Below, in pieces: positions 1 to 12,140 of a DNA stretch of 64,000 nt (position 1 is its first letter; each line of letters opens with the position of its first letter). A program made the translations under genes and the position numbers. The stretch is from Aporrectodea caliginosa (Eukaryota; Annelida; Clitellata; Crassiclitellata; Lumbricidae): NCBI GenBank assembly GCA_020284085.1, contig JACEVL010000081.1, forward strand, positions 907,501-971,500, read 5' to 3'. Below the pieces are notes generated by a model. The model was given only the letters and a program-made list of their open reading frames with translations, was not told the origin of the DNA and ran no database searches.

Positions 1-402
1 AGATAAAAGAGGAGGGTGACTCTCGTCATCTTCGTTATGACGCAACGTTGTAATAGAAACGATCTCAGATCCAAAGCTTTACAAAATTAATGGACAAAAA
101 GTAAGGTCAATGCGATGTCAACGATCCCAAAAGCCATTTTAAGATGCCCTTAAACAGTGGAAAATGCCCTTAAACAGTGGAAACGTCGACAGATCCTAAT
201 TGTGGTTGTATTTCGCGCACTAATGAATACCAGGTACAAATCCTTCGAAATGAAACGAGAAACTGCTATAGAATACACCCATAAGGGTCGCATTTAGGTC
301 TAACAGAGTAAACCTGGAGCTGTAGTTATAATATTTTCGTTGGAAAATTTGCTTAAATAGTATCACGATGGTTTGCTGTTCTAATTCCCGGCTTAATTGT
401 AG

Positions 403-1258
403 TTGGAGTCAGTCTGAACCAGCACAGAAACGATCACTTCGACAGCTCTCTGGATTTGTTCAGTCGATGTCCCCCTACCGAAATTATCTGAAGCAGAATC
501 CGAGCATCGATAATCCTCTGAAGAGTGTGCAAGCGAAGTAAGATCCTTCAACTACTTACACCCAAACACAACCAGACTAAGGCGCTCCTAACCCGAATAG
601 CCACGTTCAGCGAGCCCAGAGCGGGTCCCCAAGCACCTCTAGAGCAAACCGCGTGATCAATGGTCAGCTATTACCCAGTGATGGTCAAACGAAACAGCAT
701 ATCCTGTGTTCCTTTCAACTAATCAACTGGGCACGTAGACGTTTGCACCCTACAAGTCCAACTAGTAACGATCCAAGATTGTATTCCTGTATTCTGAACC
801 CATCCATGAGGTGTCAAAAATATAACACTAGTTCTTCTATCTTGAGAATCAAAAAAAGACGTTTGTTCAGATTGATGATGTAGAAAAGCTGTTTCGAAGG
901 TGCTTGATATGTGCTACATAAATGTTTTGTTTCATTACGTCATTATCAGAGCATCAAGTTGGAGCATCCAGCTCAGGCGTGAATTTAAATAGACCTACCA
1001 TTACCGCCATTCACCGTCTGTCGTGGTTATCTTATAACCCCATAACGTTATCGTCATTAAGTTAAATCTTCATTAGGCCTATATAATAATCATAACTGTA
1101 TACAGCTGTCAATAGCATCCACGTTCCAACGGTTAATTATAAGGAACGTCTATGTTTTGGATTATAGGCTGAAGTCCATTTACGGATTGAAATCGGACGA
1201 TGAGAAACTGATTGGAGTGTCAATGGATTACATCGGCATTCTCGGAAAGAACGTCTAA
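403..1258 (+). CDS. Methyltransferase U0, exons 3-4 only (5' part outside window)
   Basis: These are the last two exons of a SAM-dependent methyltransferase gene whose exons 1-2 lie left of the window. Exon 3 is 403-537, after ...TTGTAG and before GTAAGA. Exon 4 is 1168-1258, after ATTATAG, ending in TAA. Exon 3 reads WSQSEPAQKRSLRQLSGF... and exon 4 reads LKSIYGLKSDDEKLIG... to ...ILGKNV. Both match exons 3 and 4 of the five complete copies downstream in length (135 and 91 nt) and phase. Bases 1-402 match intron 2 of U1 (compare 8753 onward). No frame break is visible, so the gene is probably intact. Specific substitutions are NP for DP in exon 3 and KNV for KKV at the C-terminus. An AATAAA lies 117 nt after the stop. 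Confidence 0.8.
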
Positions 1259-2233
1259 TCAAGGATCACGCATACATGGCTTTGCGTTTTATTTGCACTA
1301 GCTATGCCTACATTAGTACAGTGTACTACACTACTACAGTCTATAGACGCACTTTGCAGTCTACTATTATCGTAAATAAAAATGCGGACAATTCTGGAAA
1401 CCTCTTTTGGCAACATATTAGGCTGATAACGCCATTTGGGCCTCTTGGTCTGTCCAGAAACAATTGCTACTGTGAATCCTGTCAATGGCATTTTCCTTGA
1501 CATAATTATACCTCATTGCATCAAGTGGCCCTTTTACTTTCGACACAGAACGGTGGTTTTGTACCATCTTTGCCCATAAATTATGTACTGTACTCTGTTC
1601 TCCTCAAGTTCTGTATGAGTGCTTACTTAACCCTCTAACGACTGCAGAAATAGTTTCATCTAACTCCGAAGAGCGCACATTTTTGGTATAAAGGTCCGCA
1701 AAGAGAAAAAAGTTGACCTTGCCTGATCATTCTGAAATTTATATAGCACCCTTGGAGTAACCAACTTAGAGGAGACTGCTGACAACGTAGCCGTGGAAGC
1801 CAAATTTACCCCAAACAGTACCCCAGAAAATTGTACAACTTCTTTGTTAAAAAATATTCTAACAAAATCTTCACTGACAACGTAAGTCAAGTGAGCAGAA
1901 AAATTGGCAGAAATAGTTTCCATGCAGAAGGGGAAAGATATTTTAAATATTTGACATATGAAAGAGATTTTCTAAAAATAATTAGCAATTAATTGTAGCA
2001 GTAGTCATAAAATTATGATCGTCCAACATAGGCCTAGTTAATATATTTTGATTCAAGAAGAACCAGAAGGGAATCTATGGAACGCTGACAATGAAGGTAC
2101 TGTCTATGAACATCGCACACAGATCTTCGTCAAATCTTGTGGACGCTTCGTCACGGAGGAAGAGGCCGTCTTCCGCAGCAGCCACATTCGACACAATTAT
2201 GTAGGACATACAAGAATGCAACCATATGCCAAT
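1259..2233. other. Spacer after U0, duplicated elsewhere in the array
   Basis: No gene is recognisable. The segment is colinear with spacer after U5 (about 43320-45130) and partly with that after U4. Shared phrases include TAACCCTCTA(A/G)CGACTG at 1628 and 45000. The short frames on either strand show no family features. It preserves the unoccupied site for the hAT-like element at 44061-44987 (near 1614) and for the one at 45134-46118 (near 2200). Confidence 0.6.
1375..1380 (+). promoter_or_regulatory. Poly(A) signal of methyltransferase U0
   Basis: AATAAA in the context ATCGTAAATAAA, 117 nt after the stop codon. The same context follows U4 and U5 at 109 and 105 nt. It is missing after U1, U2 and U3, whose downstream flank has diverged. 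Confidence 0.5.
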
Positions 2234-2798
2234 CAGTGATGGGCAAAAGTTAACTATTTAAAAAGTTGCAAACTTTTAGTTTAACTAAATATGTTTAGTT
2301 GAGGCATAAGTTTAACTAAAAATATAGTTTTGTTTAGACCAAAGTTTAACTAATATTTTTTAGTTATTAACTAAAAAGTTTAACTAATGTTGTTTAGTTA
2401 TTAGCTAAAAAGTGTAAGTAACAAAATCAGCAACTATCTTCCGCAATGATTGTCATGATAACTGGTTTAATTAATCAAGTCAAGTGAACTGCATTGCATT
2501 GCACGATGCATCATCGTTTGCATGAGCAACTCATGATTTTCCGGTAGAACTGTAAAAGTACTATTAGTCCTTACACATTACATAGTTTTATAGTGAAATT
2601 ATCATTGACGCTCTGCATTATTATAGTTCACTTAACCTCTGTCATACTGAAGATGTTTTTTGAAAAAAGTTTGCGAAAAAGTTTGAAAAAGTTAAACTAA
2701 ATATTTACAAAATCAGTTGCCAACTTTAAGTTAATTTTCTTTATTTTAGTTGAAAAATAGTTATAGTTTAACTGAAAAAAAATTAGTGCCCTTCACCG
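2234..2798. mobile_element. hAT-like MITE rich in GTTTAACTAA motifs
   Basis: A 565 bp non-coding element. The left end is CAGTGATGGGCAAAAG and the right end, read inward, is CGGTGAAGGGCACTAA: imperfect inverted ends of hAT style. Flanks are ATGCCAAT (2226-2233) and ATGCCACT (2799-2806), an 8 bp duplication with one mismatch. The aligned spacer after U5 has an uninterrupted ATGCCAATATTCC near 46150, the probable empty site. The interior is dominated by repeats of GTTTAACTAA in both orientations. No transposase frame is present. Confidence 0.75.
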
Positions 2799-3091
2799 AT
2801 GCCACTATTCCCACATGGGCAATCTGCCACCGGACATACGATCACTGGCATCTTTTAACCGCTCAGGAAATGTTTTCTACCTAAAGGGCACTACGCAGTA
2901 TGCAAGTGCTCTGATATCATAGCGCCTACATATATGCATACATACCGGGTACACGTGCTCCACGTATAGAAGCCCATGTGGAACCATACATAGGATGTAT
3001 GAAGCCAATGTGGGAACATTGTTGTATGAACTTCATAATAATGATAACAACAGCAACAACAATATAAATAATAATAATAACGATAAAATAT

Positions 3092-3131
<40 letters not shown>

Positions 3132-3222
3132 GGTGGTGGTGGTGGTGGTGGTGGTGGTGGTGGTGTGGTGGTGGTGGTGGTGGTGGTGGTGGTGACGGTG
3201 GTGGTGGTGGTGGTGGTGGTGG

Positions 3223-3252
<30 letters not shown>
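3092..3252. repeat. Compound trinucleotide microsatellite AGT, GGT, GAT
   Basis: Three runs follow each other: (AGT)n, (GGT)n with a few interruptions, then (GAT)n. The long frame on the minus strand that reads as poly-His/poly-Thr is an artefact of this repeat. Confidence 0.95.
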
Positions 3253-3254
<2 letters not shown>

Positions 3255-4146
3255 GTGACGAATAGCAGATATATATAGTAGTGGTTGGACCATGAATGAA
3301 CTGTTAGGCCTTAGGCTCCTGCAAATAGGCACTTAGGAGTGTGCGCCTAGCTGTGCAATATGTAGGCTAGGCATAATTGGGACCAATTACTAAGCCGGTC
3401 AGGTGGTCCACCGGAAGTGTGGGCGGTAGAAAAAAACGCGGGAGCGGATGGAGTTGAATAGTTGAAACAATTGAGGCAGTTCATGTTTAGCTCTTGTGGG
3501 AGTAAGAAGGTTCGAGGTTTTACTCTACGAGGTTACATCTCGACGGACTGAGATTTCTAATCGTGCGTAGACCTATAGGTAGTGTAAATAGTTGACTGTC
3601 GGAAGATTTGCAATTTACGTTAATGTACGTTCTCGAATATTGTTTTGTTGCAATAAAACTCAGAAAAATCTTCACAATGATGATAATAATACAAATCAAA
3701 TAATTATAAAATAATAATAAAATCAAATAATAAATTATAATGAATCTAGGATTGACAGTAGGAAATAAAAATTATATAGAAGCGGTGGACTCATTCAATC
3801 ATGACGTCAACGGCTCTAGTTGCCATATGACGTCGTTAAACAACATCAGTCGCCAACAACCATCTGTACAGTCAAAATGTTCCTGTCACCCTCTGACCAA
3901 AACAGTCCCCGAGTACACTTCTAGTGGCTCCACAGAAACGTGGCGAATGCATTGGCCCTATTCCTAGTAAAAGCGGTGTTTGATGCTCATAGCGTTCGTT
4001 CTAAGCTGTCTACAAAGAACGTGGAACAGAATCCTGTCAAAGGCATTTTCCTTGACTTATTATACTTCACTGCATCAATTATTTTTATTTGGCCACTGAC
4101 GGTGCACGTTCTTAATTTTTTTTGTTTTTCAACCCATTCTTCTCTC

Positions 4147-4245
4147 ATTCATTCATTCATTTCAGAGATTTATATAGCGCCCCTTCAAGATTATCTACTC
4201 AGAAGCGCTCCCGACTCAACCCCGGCTAAAAAGAACAGTCTTGAG
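4147..4245 (-). mobile_element. 3' end of a CR1/L2-type LINE
   Basis: On the minus strand it reads ...CTTGAAGGGGCGCTATATAAAT followed by an (GAAT)n tail. This is the terminus seen on the larger LINE fragment at 37751-38999. Only the terminal ~100 bases are recognisable. Confidence 0.7.
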
Positions 4246-4269
4246 GTTAGAGAAGAATGTGGCCGCAAG

Positions 4270-4860
4270 GGCTCTATGCCATGTCCTGTTGCCTATCTAA
4301 CTTCTCTTCCTTGTATCTTTCTAGTATTCTCTCTTGATCTTCTACTCTGCGAATCTCTTCTTGTCTTACCTTATTCTCTAACAACTCCAGTTGGTTTTGT
4401 TTCATTCCTTCCGTTAAGTTAGCATTTCTTAGTTGTGCCAATTTAATGATGCTTTTTACTCCTCTGTCGTTGAACATCATTGTTAACACTGTTGTGAAAT
4501 TATTATCTTTCGACTTCTGTAAGTTCTAAACTGTCTCCTTGAAGTCTCATTTCTACTTGTCTCGCCTGTTAGGCTCCTTCCAACTATTATAGGTCCTACG
4601 CGACTTTTCCTTTCCTTCATCCCGATGCATCTCCTCTTCAATCTATTGCCAACGTATCTCTTCAACACTTTTCATCGTTTCTCTCAAATTCCATCGATAT
4701 GCTTGTTCGTTCGGCCTCTTCTCGATCTGCTCTATACTGTTCTAACTGAATTTCCAACTACTGCCTCTGCAACTCGAGGTCTGGTTTGCAAACTAGCTGA
4801 GTCTTCTCCTGGTCTTCTTTGTTTTGTAGTCATTGTGGTAATGCTTATTTCAATCAGTCA
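4270..4860 (-). pseudogene. Decayed charged coiled-coil coding relic (copy 1 of 4)
   Basis: On the minus strand the segment reads as Glu/Arg/Gln-rich helix-like peptide, for example NQLELLENKVRQEEIRRVED and ERILERYKEEKLDRQQDM, with frame changes and stops. Related sequence recurs at about 10490-10850, 18490-18850 and 32180-32480, always antisense to the methyltransferase array and at a similar place in the duplicated spacer. The product is not recognised. Internal stops in every copy argue against a live gene. It could be a gene remnant duplicated with the array or part of a mobile element. Confidence 0.35.
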
Positions 4861-4869
4861 CTGTAAGTA

Positions 4870-6368
4870 TGCTAAAGTACGAGTAAAATCGAAATTGCTA
4901 GAATTTTTCGTTTTGCATTAATTTTTTAAACGTAGCTCCATTGTATATAGAATTAAGAGGAGCTGATTTGCGTCAGTTGAATGTGTACGCTGAAATAATA
5001 GATACAGAGAGATAATTAATTAATATGCATAAAATAGGCAGCATGAATCTGTTCATTAAAGACATTCGATACAATTCTGGCCGCATGTATCTCATTCGTA
5101 TTTAGGCCTATAGACTTTACATACATAGGTCTACATAAATAGACAATGGCTTGCGTTAATAATAAAGGCAGGCCTTGACACCGAATGGACTCTATAATCT
5201 GTTGCTTCGATTGTTGACCCATTTTCGGCGGTTAAATCGCTTAAAATGCACAGGCAGGCGTATTTATAGACCTGTGCTTCAAGTGGTGTCCTGAACGACT
5301 ACCCTACATGCGCTTGTCAGCGTGAGCGGTGTGCTTCACGCATCTACAAAAATACAAAAGGTAGGCCTATTTAAGACAGACTACGATCTTACAGAGTTTT
5401 GCGAGAGTTACGCTGCGTCATTTCGAGCTAGTTCACCTGCACGGGGCCAGCAGATATTCGTTTCAAGATCGGTCAGTACTGTAGTTTATCCATAAATACT
5501 TTCTTAGGTAGGAATGTAGTTCAAATAGGTCATTTCTCAGTTGAGGTGCAGACGGACTTTTATTGTTGGACGTGGAGGCAATATCTATACCAAAGAATGG
5601 AATCAACAGCTGTCGGTAATTTATTTATAAGGTTCTAATGCCCTTTCTTTCTGCAGTAAACAGTCTAACTACTTATTAATTATAACTGAACTCATGCACT
5701 GCCTTCTTTATAACGATTTCACCCGATTTAACTAGATTATGAATCTGACAATTAGCCCCAATGGGGGACTCTGTAAAAATGGCTGCTATAGGTGGCGCCA
5801 GGATGGCATAAAGTTTGGCTACTCTAGGTAAAATGTGTGCTCTGTTGTGCGGTAGGTTTATTTCATAGACATCTTACATTTACTATATGATGTCTATGGT
5901 TTATTTACGCTAAAGTTGTCTAAAGTTTGACCACATCACATACTGGCGACGCCTATCGCCGCTTAAAGGAACTGCTCACAGAGTCCCCCATTATGTAATT
6001 TATAATTCCCAGCTAAATAACTAATTATCCACTCAACGAATGCAGAGTTTCGTTTTCGTGACTATATCAGGCCAGGTTCTCCGTTACAAAAATGCGAGTA
6101 GGCCCACTTTAAGTACGACCTAGTTGGCTAATATTATAGTTGAATATCATATTTTAGCATTATTCACGTGAGAATTGTGAAGCCAGTAGGTTGAAAACAT
6201 TACAAGCGATGGTAAGGCTACTCAATATTCCCAAGGAAGACATCAGATTAGGCATGCAAAATCCGATGCATTTCGTCACTAAAAGGTGAAATCGTTCCAC
6301 ATATATCTATAAGTAAGCTTATACGGATTGCTAGTGACACATGATATAATATTTTATTGTCTGGTAGT
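4870..6368. other. Conserved array spacer upstream of U1
   Basis: No gene. This block is the U1 version of the upstream spacer repeated at about 10870-12560 (U2), 18850-20500 (U3), 25830-26930 (U4) and 33050-35000 (U5). Shared phrases include ATGAATCTGTTCATTAA and GATGGACTCT. It holds two TA/TAGGCCTA difference sites, 5126-5133 and 5362-5369. Confidence 0.6.
5362..5369. repeat. TAGGCCTA micro-insertion site in U1
   Basis: U1 reads AAAAGGTAGGCCTATTTAAG. The aligned U4 position (26150-26151) reads AAAAGGTATTTAAG, and U2 and U3 also have a plain TA there. The difference is exactly six bases and leaves the palindrome TAGGCCTA. Confidence 0.8.
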
Positions 6369-6372
6369 TTAA

Positions 6373-7045
6373 ACTTCAGGCTAACAAGGTTTTTGCGACA
6401 TCGGCTACCAAGGGGGGTTGGTTACCACTTACCACCACCCTCGGATTTCGTGTTTGGTCTTACACATCATATCAAGTAATACAACAATTGATTCAGCATT
6501 CATTTCTGAACAAAATGGTATATTTACATGTAGTTGTAAATTATGTGAATGCACCTCGAAATTACATAAGTTTTAACAACGGAAACTCAATAATTAGTGA
6601 TATTTTATAGGCCCTATTATTGCGTACATCTTGTATACTTGTTGGATAAACAAATATAATATTACGTGTGTTTTGAAACTGATCTATGCATCCAAGAACA
6701 TTATAAATATAGTGAGGCTTCATTTGTAACAATAGCCTACAAACTAGCGAATAGTCTGTGTTATAAGTGCAGCGAAATCTAAAGGCATGCAGCTATATCA
6801 ACATGAAACAAGACTTTACGTTATTGTCACGGCAGTCAAATATGTCGGTGGTCCTTGCAGTTATTGTAAGCTAAGTTACTCCCGTTGTTTTGTGCGAATG
6901 TTTCCTGCAAACAGGATTCTCACTTCATCTTCAGTATCTGTTTCAGCTAGTATAAGTTCCAAATCTGTAGCTGTTGACAAAGTTTACGTAGAAATATCGG
7001 TTTACGTTGCGATACTGCATTCAGCCATTTTCACACAGATAACGC
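6373..7045 (-). mobile_element. Partial piggyBac-like MITE, related to the element in U5 intron 3
   Basis: Read on the minus strand, the segment parallels 42010-42080 and then 42800-43123. Shared phrases are GGCTACCAAGGGGG, TTTCGTGTTTGGT and GGTTTACGTTG. The end near 6373 sits beside TTAA (6369-6372). The other end is truncated or diverged. It separates U1 from its otherwise conserved upstream block and contains no transposase. Confidence 0.55.
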
Positions 7046-7183
7046 TGGCAGGGAGTAGGCTCTATAGCAGAATTGTACCTGATAAGTGAACTTTAGAATG
7101 CAGCATAATTCTCATTTCAGTATTCAATGACAAATTAGATGTAGCACATAACAATGACTGGAAGAATCTTCTTGTCATTGCAG

Positions 7184-7265
7184 GTGACAAGTTATCTTTT
7201 GTGAAAATAATATATTATAGGCCTATCAAACGCAAATCGAACCTCTGAGTAGCCTAAATCTTGAC
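7184..7265 (+). promoter_or_regulatory. 5' UTR part of U1 exon 1, after a likely splice acceptor
   Basis: CTTGTCATTGCAG|GTGACAA is a good acceptor 82 bases before the start codon. It is conserved before U2 (14980|14981), U4 (27180|27181) and U5 (35530|35531), and the segment to the ATG is conserved too. This suggests a spliced leader exon upstream. U3 lacks the whole block. The upstream donor is not identified for U1. Confidence 0.45.
7218..7225. repeat. TAGGCCTA micro-insertion in the U1 leader
   Basis: U1 reads ATTATAGGCCTATCAAACGC. U5 (35563-35564) reads ATTATATCAAACGC and U2 reads TTGTATCAAACGC. The six-base difference falls in the predicted 5' UTR. Confidence 0.85.
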
Positions 7266-8585
7266 ATGGAGAATATGTTCACTTCGCCTGAAGTTGCTAA
7301 ACTGTACACGAAATATCGACCGACTTATCCGGGAACCATTTACGAGAGAGTGTTCCAGTTTCTCGACGAAGGGTCTGACCGGAAACTACGACACCTGGCG
7401 ATTGACGTCGGATGCGGCAGCGGACAGAACACGAAGGTTCTGGCCTACAGTTTCGAGAAGGTTCTGGCAGTTGATGCAAGCGAAGCCCAGGTGGAGGAAG
7501 CGAGAACGGCCTGTTCAGGACTTCCAAACATTACCCTGAGAGTTGGATCGGCTGAGGATCTGGATGGACTGGCCGACGAAGACAGTGTCGACCTCGTGAC
7601 GGTTGCAACAGCTTTGCACTATTTCGAAGTGAAGCCGTTCTTCGAGACGTGCCAGAGGTTCCTCAGAAAAGGCGGAGTTTTTACAGCGTTCACCTACGAA
7701 TTACCTATTACCCTAGATAACCCAGAGGCAGATAGAGTATCTAAAGAGGTTTGTTCAATATTTTCTGTTTCGGTGACTCTCGTGCACATTTTATGCTACA
7801 ACTACGTACGTTATTCAACAGTGTTTTTTATTCCATAAACGAATACAAGTGATGCTGATGATAGGCCTACGTTGATGACGGTAGTAATGACAACTTTAAG
7901 AAAGATGCGCCTTTGCAGCTGACACTATGTTAATCACGCTGATGATATACATGTAGGTTACCATAGCAGCAGAGTGGTTGTTGTGCTCTTAATAATTATG
8001 TTTCTGTGGTTCCTTGTGCTGTTTTGGTGCTGCTTCTACTGCTACTGATGATAATAACGATAATGATGATGATGATAAAATGGCAAACGGTAATGCGTCT
8101 GATGGGTGGTGGTGATGGCGGTGGTTATTGTAGCGACGATGGTAGTGGTCATGGTAGTGGTCGCTGATGCGGTATTATAAATTTAAATGTACACGATTTT
8201 CTAAAGGAAACGATCCGCAATCCGTACGCACTCTCAAATAGAGGGGTATGGGACGCCATCTATACACTCTAACCAATGAATCTAAATGATCTACGTATTG
8301 AAGTGGTGGTGGTAATTGCTGCGTTAGAGGTGGTGATTGTGGTGACGGTGGTGACGGTGGTGCTGGTGGTACTGGTTACTCAGTAATGATCTCGACGAAG
8401 ATAAAGTGATTAAGTATAATTTTAGTTTTTCCGGGAAACTCTTTGGGATTATTACGACCCACGAGTTAGGCAACATCTCTTCTCCAACAGTTATCAAGAC
8501 TTCCTTTCAACACTGGCTACAGTCTTTCCCGTGACTGAACGGTCGGTATTCAAACTTTAAAGTAGTTTTATACTAAAGGCTTAAT

Positions 8586-8623
<38 letters not shown>

Positions 8624-9979
8624 ATTGCTGCTGCTGTTTATAAAACGTCTACCGAAATTTTGGTTAGAGGACAAATCTTACAGTGTTTCACACCTCTGCC
8701 AGATCCAACGAAATCAGCCACGTTATTTTCGAGTAGCGCTAGTCCCAAGCCCAGATAAAAGAGGAGGGTGACTCTCGTCATCTTCGTTTGACACAACGAT
8801 GTAACAGAAACTATCTAAGATCCAAAGCCTTACAAATGGACCAAAGGTCAAGGCGATGTCAACGACCCCAGCAGCCATTTTAAGATATCCTTAAAACAGT
8901 GAAAACTTTGACAGATCCGAATTATGGTTGTATTTCGCGCACTAATGAATCGCAGGTACAAAATCATTCGAAAAGAAACGAGAAACTAGTAAACTACTGT
9001 GGCGTACATCCATGTACGCATTAAACAGACGATGGCGCTATAGTTTTAATCAAATTCTGTTAGCCAATTTCCTTGATGATTACTGATTACTGATTATATT
9101 AGTTATCCTAATTTTCGGCGTCATTATAGTTGGAGTCAGACTGAACCAGCACAGAAATGGTCACTGCGAGAGTTCTCTGGATTCGTCCAGTCGATGTCCC
9201 CCTACCGAATGTACCTGAAGGAGAATCCGAACTTCGATGATCCTCTGAAGAGTGTGCAAGCGAAGTAAGACTCTTTCACGACTTACACCCAAATAACAGC
9301 CAGACTAAGGCGCTCATAACCCGTTCAGAGAGCCCATAATTATTGTGTCGTCAATTTGTGCGGATTGCTTTACCCTCCCAGCATTTTCATGGGAATTATG
9401 CCATTAAATGTGACCCATGTTGGCTCTATATTGGTTCCATATTGGAATATAAGTAATGGGCTCCATATGGGAGACCTTTTCTTTTATTCCAATGCATGCA
9501 GGCAGGGTAGGTTCCACTAACTCCAAGATAGACACCAAAAGGTGTATGAGGTGTCAAAATATAACACTATCCTTCTATCTTGAGAAACAAAATGAAATTC
9601 GTGCAGGTTGATGATGTAGAAGAGCTACATAAATGTTTTGTTTCATTACGTCATTATAAGAGCATCAAGTTGCATCATCCAGCTCAGGCCTGAATTTAAA
9701 TAGACATAGTACCATTACCCCCCTTCACTGTGTTTCGTGGTAATCGTTATAGCCTCATAATATCGTCCTCAAGTCAAATCTACATTAGGCCTATATAATA
9801 TCCATAACAATCATCGCTCCATATGGCTGTCAATAGCATCCACGTTCCATCTGCTAACTATAAGAAACGTTTATGTTTTGGATCATAGGCTGAAGTCCAT
9901 TTACGGATTGAAATCGGACGATGAGAAACTAATTGGAGTGTCAATGGATTATATCGGAATTCTCGGAAAGAAAGTCTAA
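7266..9979 (+). CDS. SAM-dependent methyltransferase U1 (4 exons)
   Basis: Exons are 7266-7748, 8426-8541, 9130-9264 and 9889-9979, all bounded by AG and GT. They join in phase 0, 2 and 2 to give 274 residues, usual for a stand-alone class I methyltransferase. Exon 1 carries motif I (AIDVGCGSGQ, about residues 45-54), the acidic post-I residue in LAVDAS that would hold the SAM ribose, and SAEDLDGL and DLVTVATALHYF further on. Exon 2 supplies LWDYYDPRV, matching the W(D)PRR-like region of the Crg1/trans-aconitate-methyltransferase-like family. Exon 4 ends ...YIGILGKKV. The substrate cannot be read from sequence; the enzyme is probably cytosolic since no signal peptide is seen. It is the most divergent at the N-terminus (MENM for MANP) and has one extra codon near the end of exon 1. 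Start chosen because all copies begin at the equivalent ATG. Confidence 0.88.
8586..8640. repeat. TTG/TGC trinucleotide repeat in U1 intron 2
   Basis: (TTG)n passes into a few TGC units. Equivalent repeats lie in intron 2 of U4 (28758) and U5 (36918). Confidence 0.85.
9369..9510. repeat. Short inverted-ended repeat with CCATATGGG-like interior
   Basis: Ends resemble CTACCCTGCCAGCA on both sides, and the interior has repeated TGGGCTCCATATGGG-like palindromic phrases. This small MITE-like family recurs at about 14755-14865, 26955-27060, 30618-30740, 31665-31767, 35110-35400, 40075-40164 and 43748-43862, with looser relatives at 2935-3020 and 46140-46260. Confidence 0.55.
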
Positions 9980-9993
9980 TCAAGGATCAATCA

Positions 9994-10001
9994 TAGGCCT
10001 A
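9994..10001. repeat. TAGGCCTA micro-insertion after U1 stop
   Basis: U1 reads GGATCAATCATAGGCCTACATAGCTCT, U0 (1273-1274) reads GGATCACGCATACATGGC and U4 (31235-31236) reads GGATCAACCATACATAGC. U5 also lacks it. U2 and U3 have TATAGGCTA at the same place. Six copies therefore show three states at one site. Confidence 0.85.
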
Positions 10002-10489
10002 CATAGCTCTGCGTTTTATTTGCGCTAGCTATGCCTACATTAATCGAGCGTATAGGCCCACTTTACAGTATAGCCTACTGCGATGGCCCTATACCTAGAA
10101 TCTTCCCTTAGGACATGTTCATACTATGTACCAAATTACGTGCTTCTATCAGTTAATGAGCAATTGTTGCATATATTGCACCGGACGGCCCCCTTCCCAA
10201 AACTGACGTCCCTGGTTGCAAATCTCGTGTAGATAAGTGTCTACAGTTAGTTCAGTTGAAATCCTTGCCCCAAAATCTGTATGTTTAGACACCAAGATCA
10301 CGATTGTAAGTGAACTATAGAAGCTGAGATATTAAAAAATCTCTATTTCGGTTGGCCATTTTGGAAAATGGCCGCCATTTTCACAAAAATAATAATTAAG
10401 CGTGGCCCAATATCTATATCTTGTACTAATAGTATGTATAATGTATGTGCAAAATTTTATGCTTGTATCACAGCAGGCACAATCATTAT

Positions 10490-10850
10490 CTTTCCACTTA
10501 CGTTAAGTTATAAACTTCCTCCTAGAAGTCTCATTTCTTCTTGTCTAGGCTGTTAAGCTGCTTGAAACACTAATATAGGCCCTACGCACCTTTTCTTTTC
10601 TTACTCCCGATTCTTCTTCTCTTTATCTGTTGCCAACGTATATCTTCATCACTTTTCATCATTTCTCTCAAAATCCATCTTTCTGCTTGTTCTTTTTACC
10701 TCTTCTCCATCTTCTCAATACTGCTCTAATTGAATTTCGAACCTAGGCCTACTGCCTCTGAAATTCGAGGTCTGATTTCCAAACTTGTTGATCCTTCTCC
10801 TGCTCTACTTTCCTTTGGAGTCATTGTGCCAATGCTAATTCAATCAGTTA
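10490..10850 (-). pseudogene. Charged coiled-coil relic (copy 2 of 4)
   Basis: Antisense Glu/Lys/Gln-rich frame with stops, related to 4490-4860 and nearly identical to 18600-18850. The readable part includes LQRKVEQEKDQQVWKSDLEF. Not recognised; see copy 1. Confidence 0.3.
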
Positions 10851-11439
10851 CTGTAAGTAGGCCGATGTTAAAGAACATGCAAAATCGTAATTGGTAGAAT
10901 TTTTCGTCTTGTATTTGTTGAAGTAGTCCCATTCTATATAAACTTAACAGTAGCATAGTTGCGTCCGTTGAATGTGTAAGTTGGAATAATTAATACAGGG
11001 AGCTATTTAACAAGCCTAAACTAGGAAACATGAATCTGTTCATTAATGACATGCAATACTTGTTTGGCCGCCTGAATCTCATTCGTGTACATGGACTTTA
11101 AATACATGCATACACAATGACTTAAGTCACTAGGAAAGAAAGGCATCGACACCGGATGGACTCTTCATCTGCAATCTGTTGCTCAGATTGTTGACCCATT
11201 AAAGGTTGTTAAATCAATTAAATACAAGGGATGCGTTTAGACATGTGCTTCAAGTGGTGTTCCGAACGATTACCCTGCGTGTGCTTATTAGTGTGATCGG
11301 TGTTCTTCACGCATCTACACAAATACAAAAGGTATGTATGACAGACTACGATTTTACAGAGGTTGCATTCTCCGACTGTTACGCTGCGTCATTTCAAGCT
11401 AGTTTGCCCGATTTCGACCAGCAGAAACCAGTTTAAAGG

Positions 11440-12140
11440 GGTACATGCCCGCTATTCCAGGGGTCCGCTATTCCGGGGGTCCGCCTGACTCCGCCATTCT
11501 GGTTCTGTGCTCCATTTATAATAATGAGCAATGCACGCGTCGAGAGGGTCGGCTAGGGTTAGAGGTGCAAAAAACCAAACTTTTCAAAATGAAAAGTTTG
11601 TTTTGTTTTGTTTGTTTTTGTTTTGTTGTTGTTAAGATTTTCCTATTTCGGATAATAAAACTAAAAAATTACATAATACCATCCAAATTAATCAGATGCA
11701 CATTGCACAGGCCTAAAATTTCCCGAAAGGAAATTAACTAGAACAGTAGAACCGTAGACTGTCATATAGCCTAACGAAATTAACAAAGACCATACAACAA
11801 TTGCCAAGAGAGTTGAAGAGACGCCATTTTTGGCATTCATAATTTCTAAATTTGTAAAAAACAAAAAATAAATTTTGCGCTTTTTGTTTTTTGTGTTTTT
11901 TAACCACAAACCAAACAACCAAGACTTTAACAGCCCTGGTTAGGGTTAGCGTCGTCATTAGAAAAGATCGTACGTCTCGCGCAGCATGCTAGCCACAATG
12001 ATTAAAATCAGTTCTTATTCCTTACCCTTATCATTATTCAACAAGGTCATCTGATTAGCTGTCTGTTTGTTAATCATTAGTCCGGAATAGCGGACCCCGG
12101 AATAGCGGACCCTTGGAATAGCGGGTCCAAACCTTTCAAG
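11440..12140. mobile_element. Inverted-repeat element built on GGTCCGCTATTCC (U2 copy)
   Basis: The left end has CCGCTATTCCAGGGGTCCGC and another GCTATTCCGG unit. The right end has the same motif inverted two to three times (GGAATAGCGGACCC). The element sits between CCAGTTT and GGTCAGC, which are nearly adjacent in U1 (5450) and U4 (26240). A second copy lies upstream of U3. It entered before the U2/U3 split and after separation from U1 and U4. No coding capacity is evident, and the target duplication is unclear. Confidence 0.6.

Larger units (their letters stand above)
9980..11433. other. Spacer between U1 and U2, first part
   Basis: No intact gene. After the short shared 3' flank, homology to the U0, U4 and U5 flanks stops near 10060, losing the poly(A) signal context. 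From about 10388 the segment matches 18387 onward (upstream of U3) very closely. It includes the antisense coiled-coil relic at 10490-10850. Confidence 0.55.

Noticed and set aside
3033..3332. Long poly-His/poly-Thr frame on the minus strand
   Set aside because: Translation of the AGT/GGT/GAT microsatellite; no other coding features.
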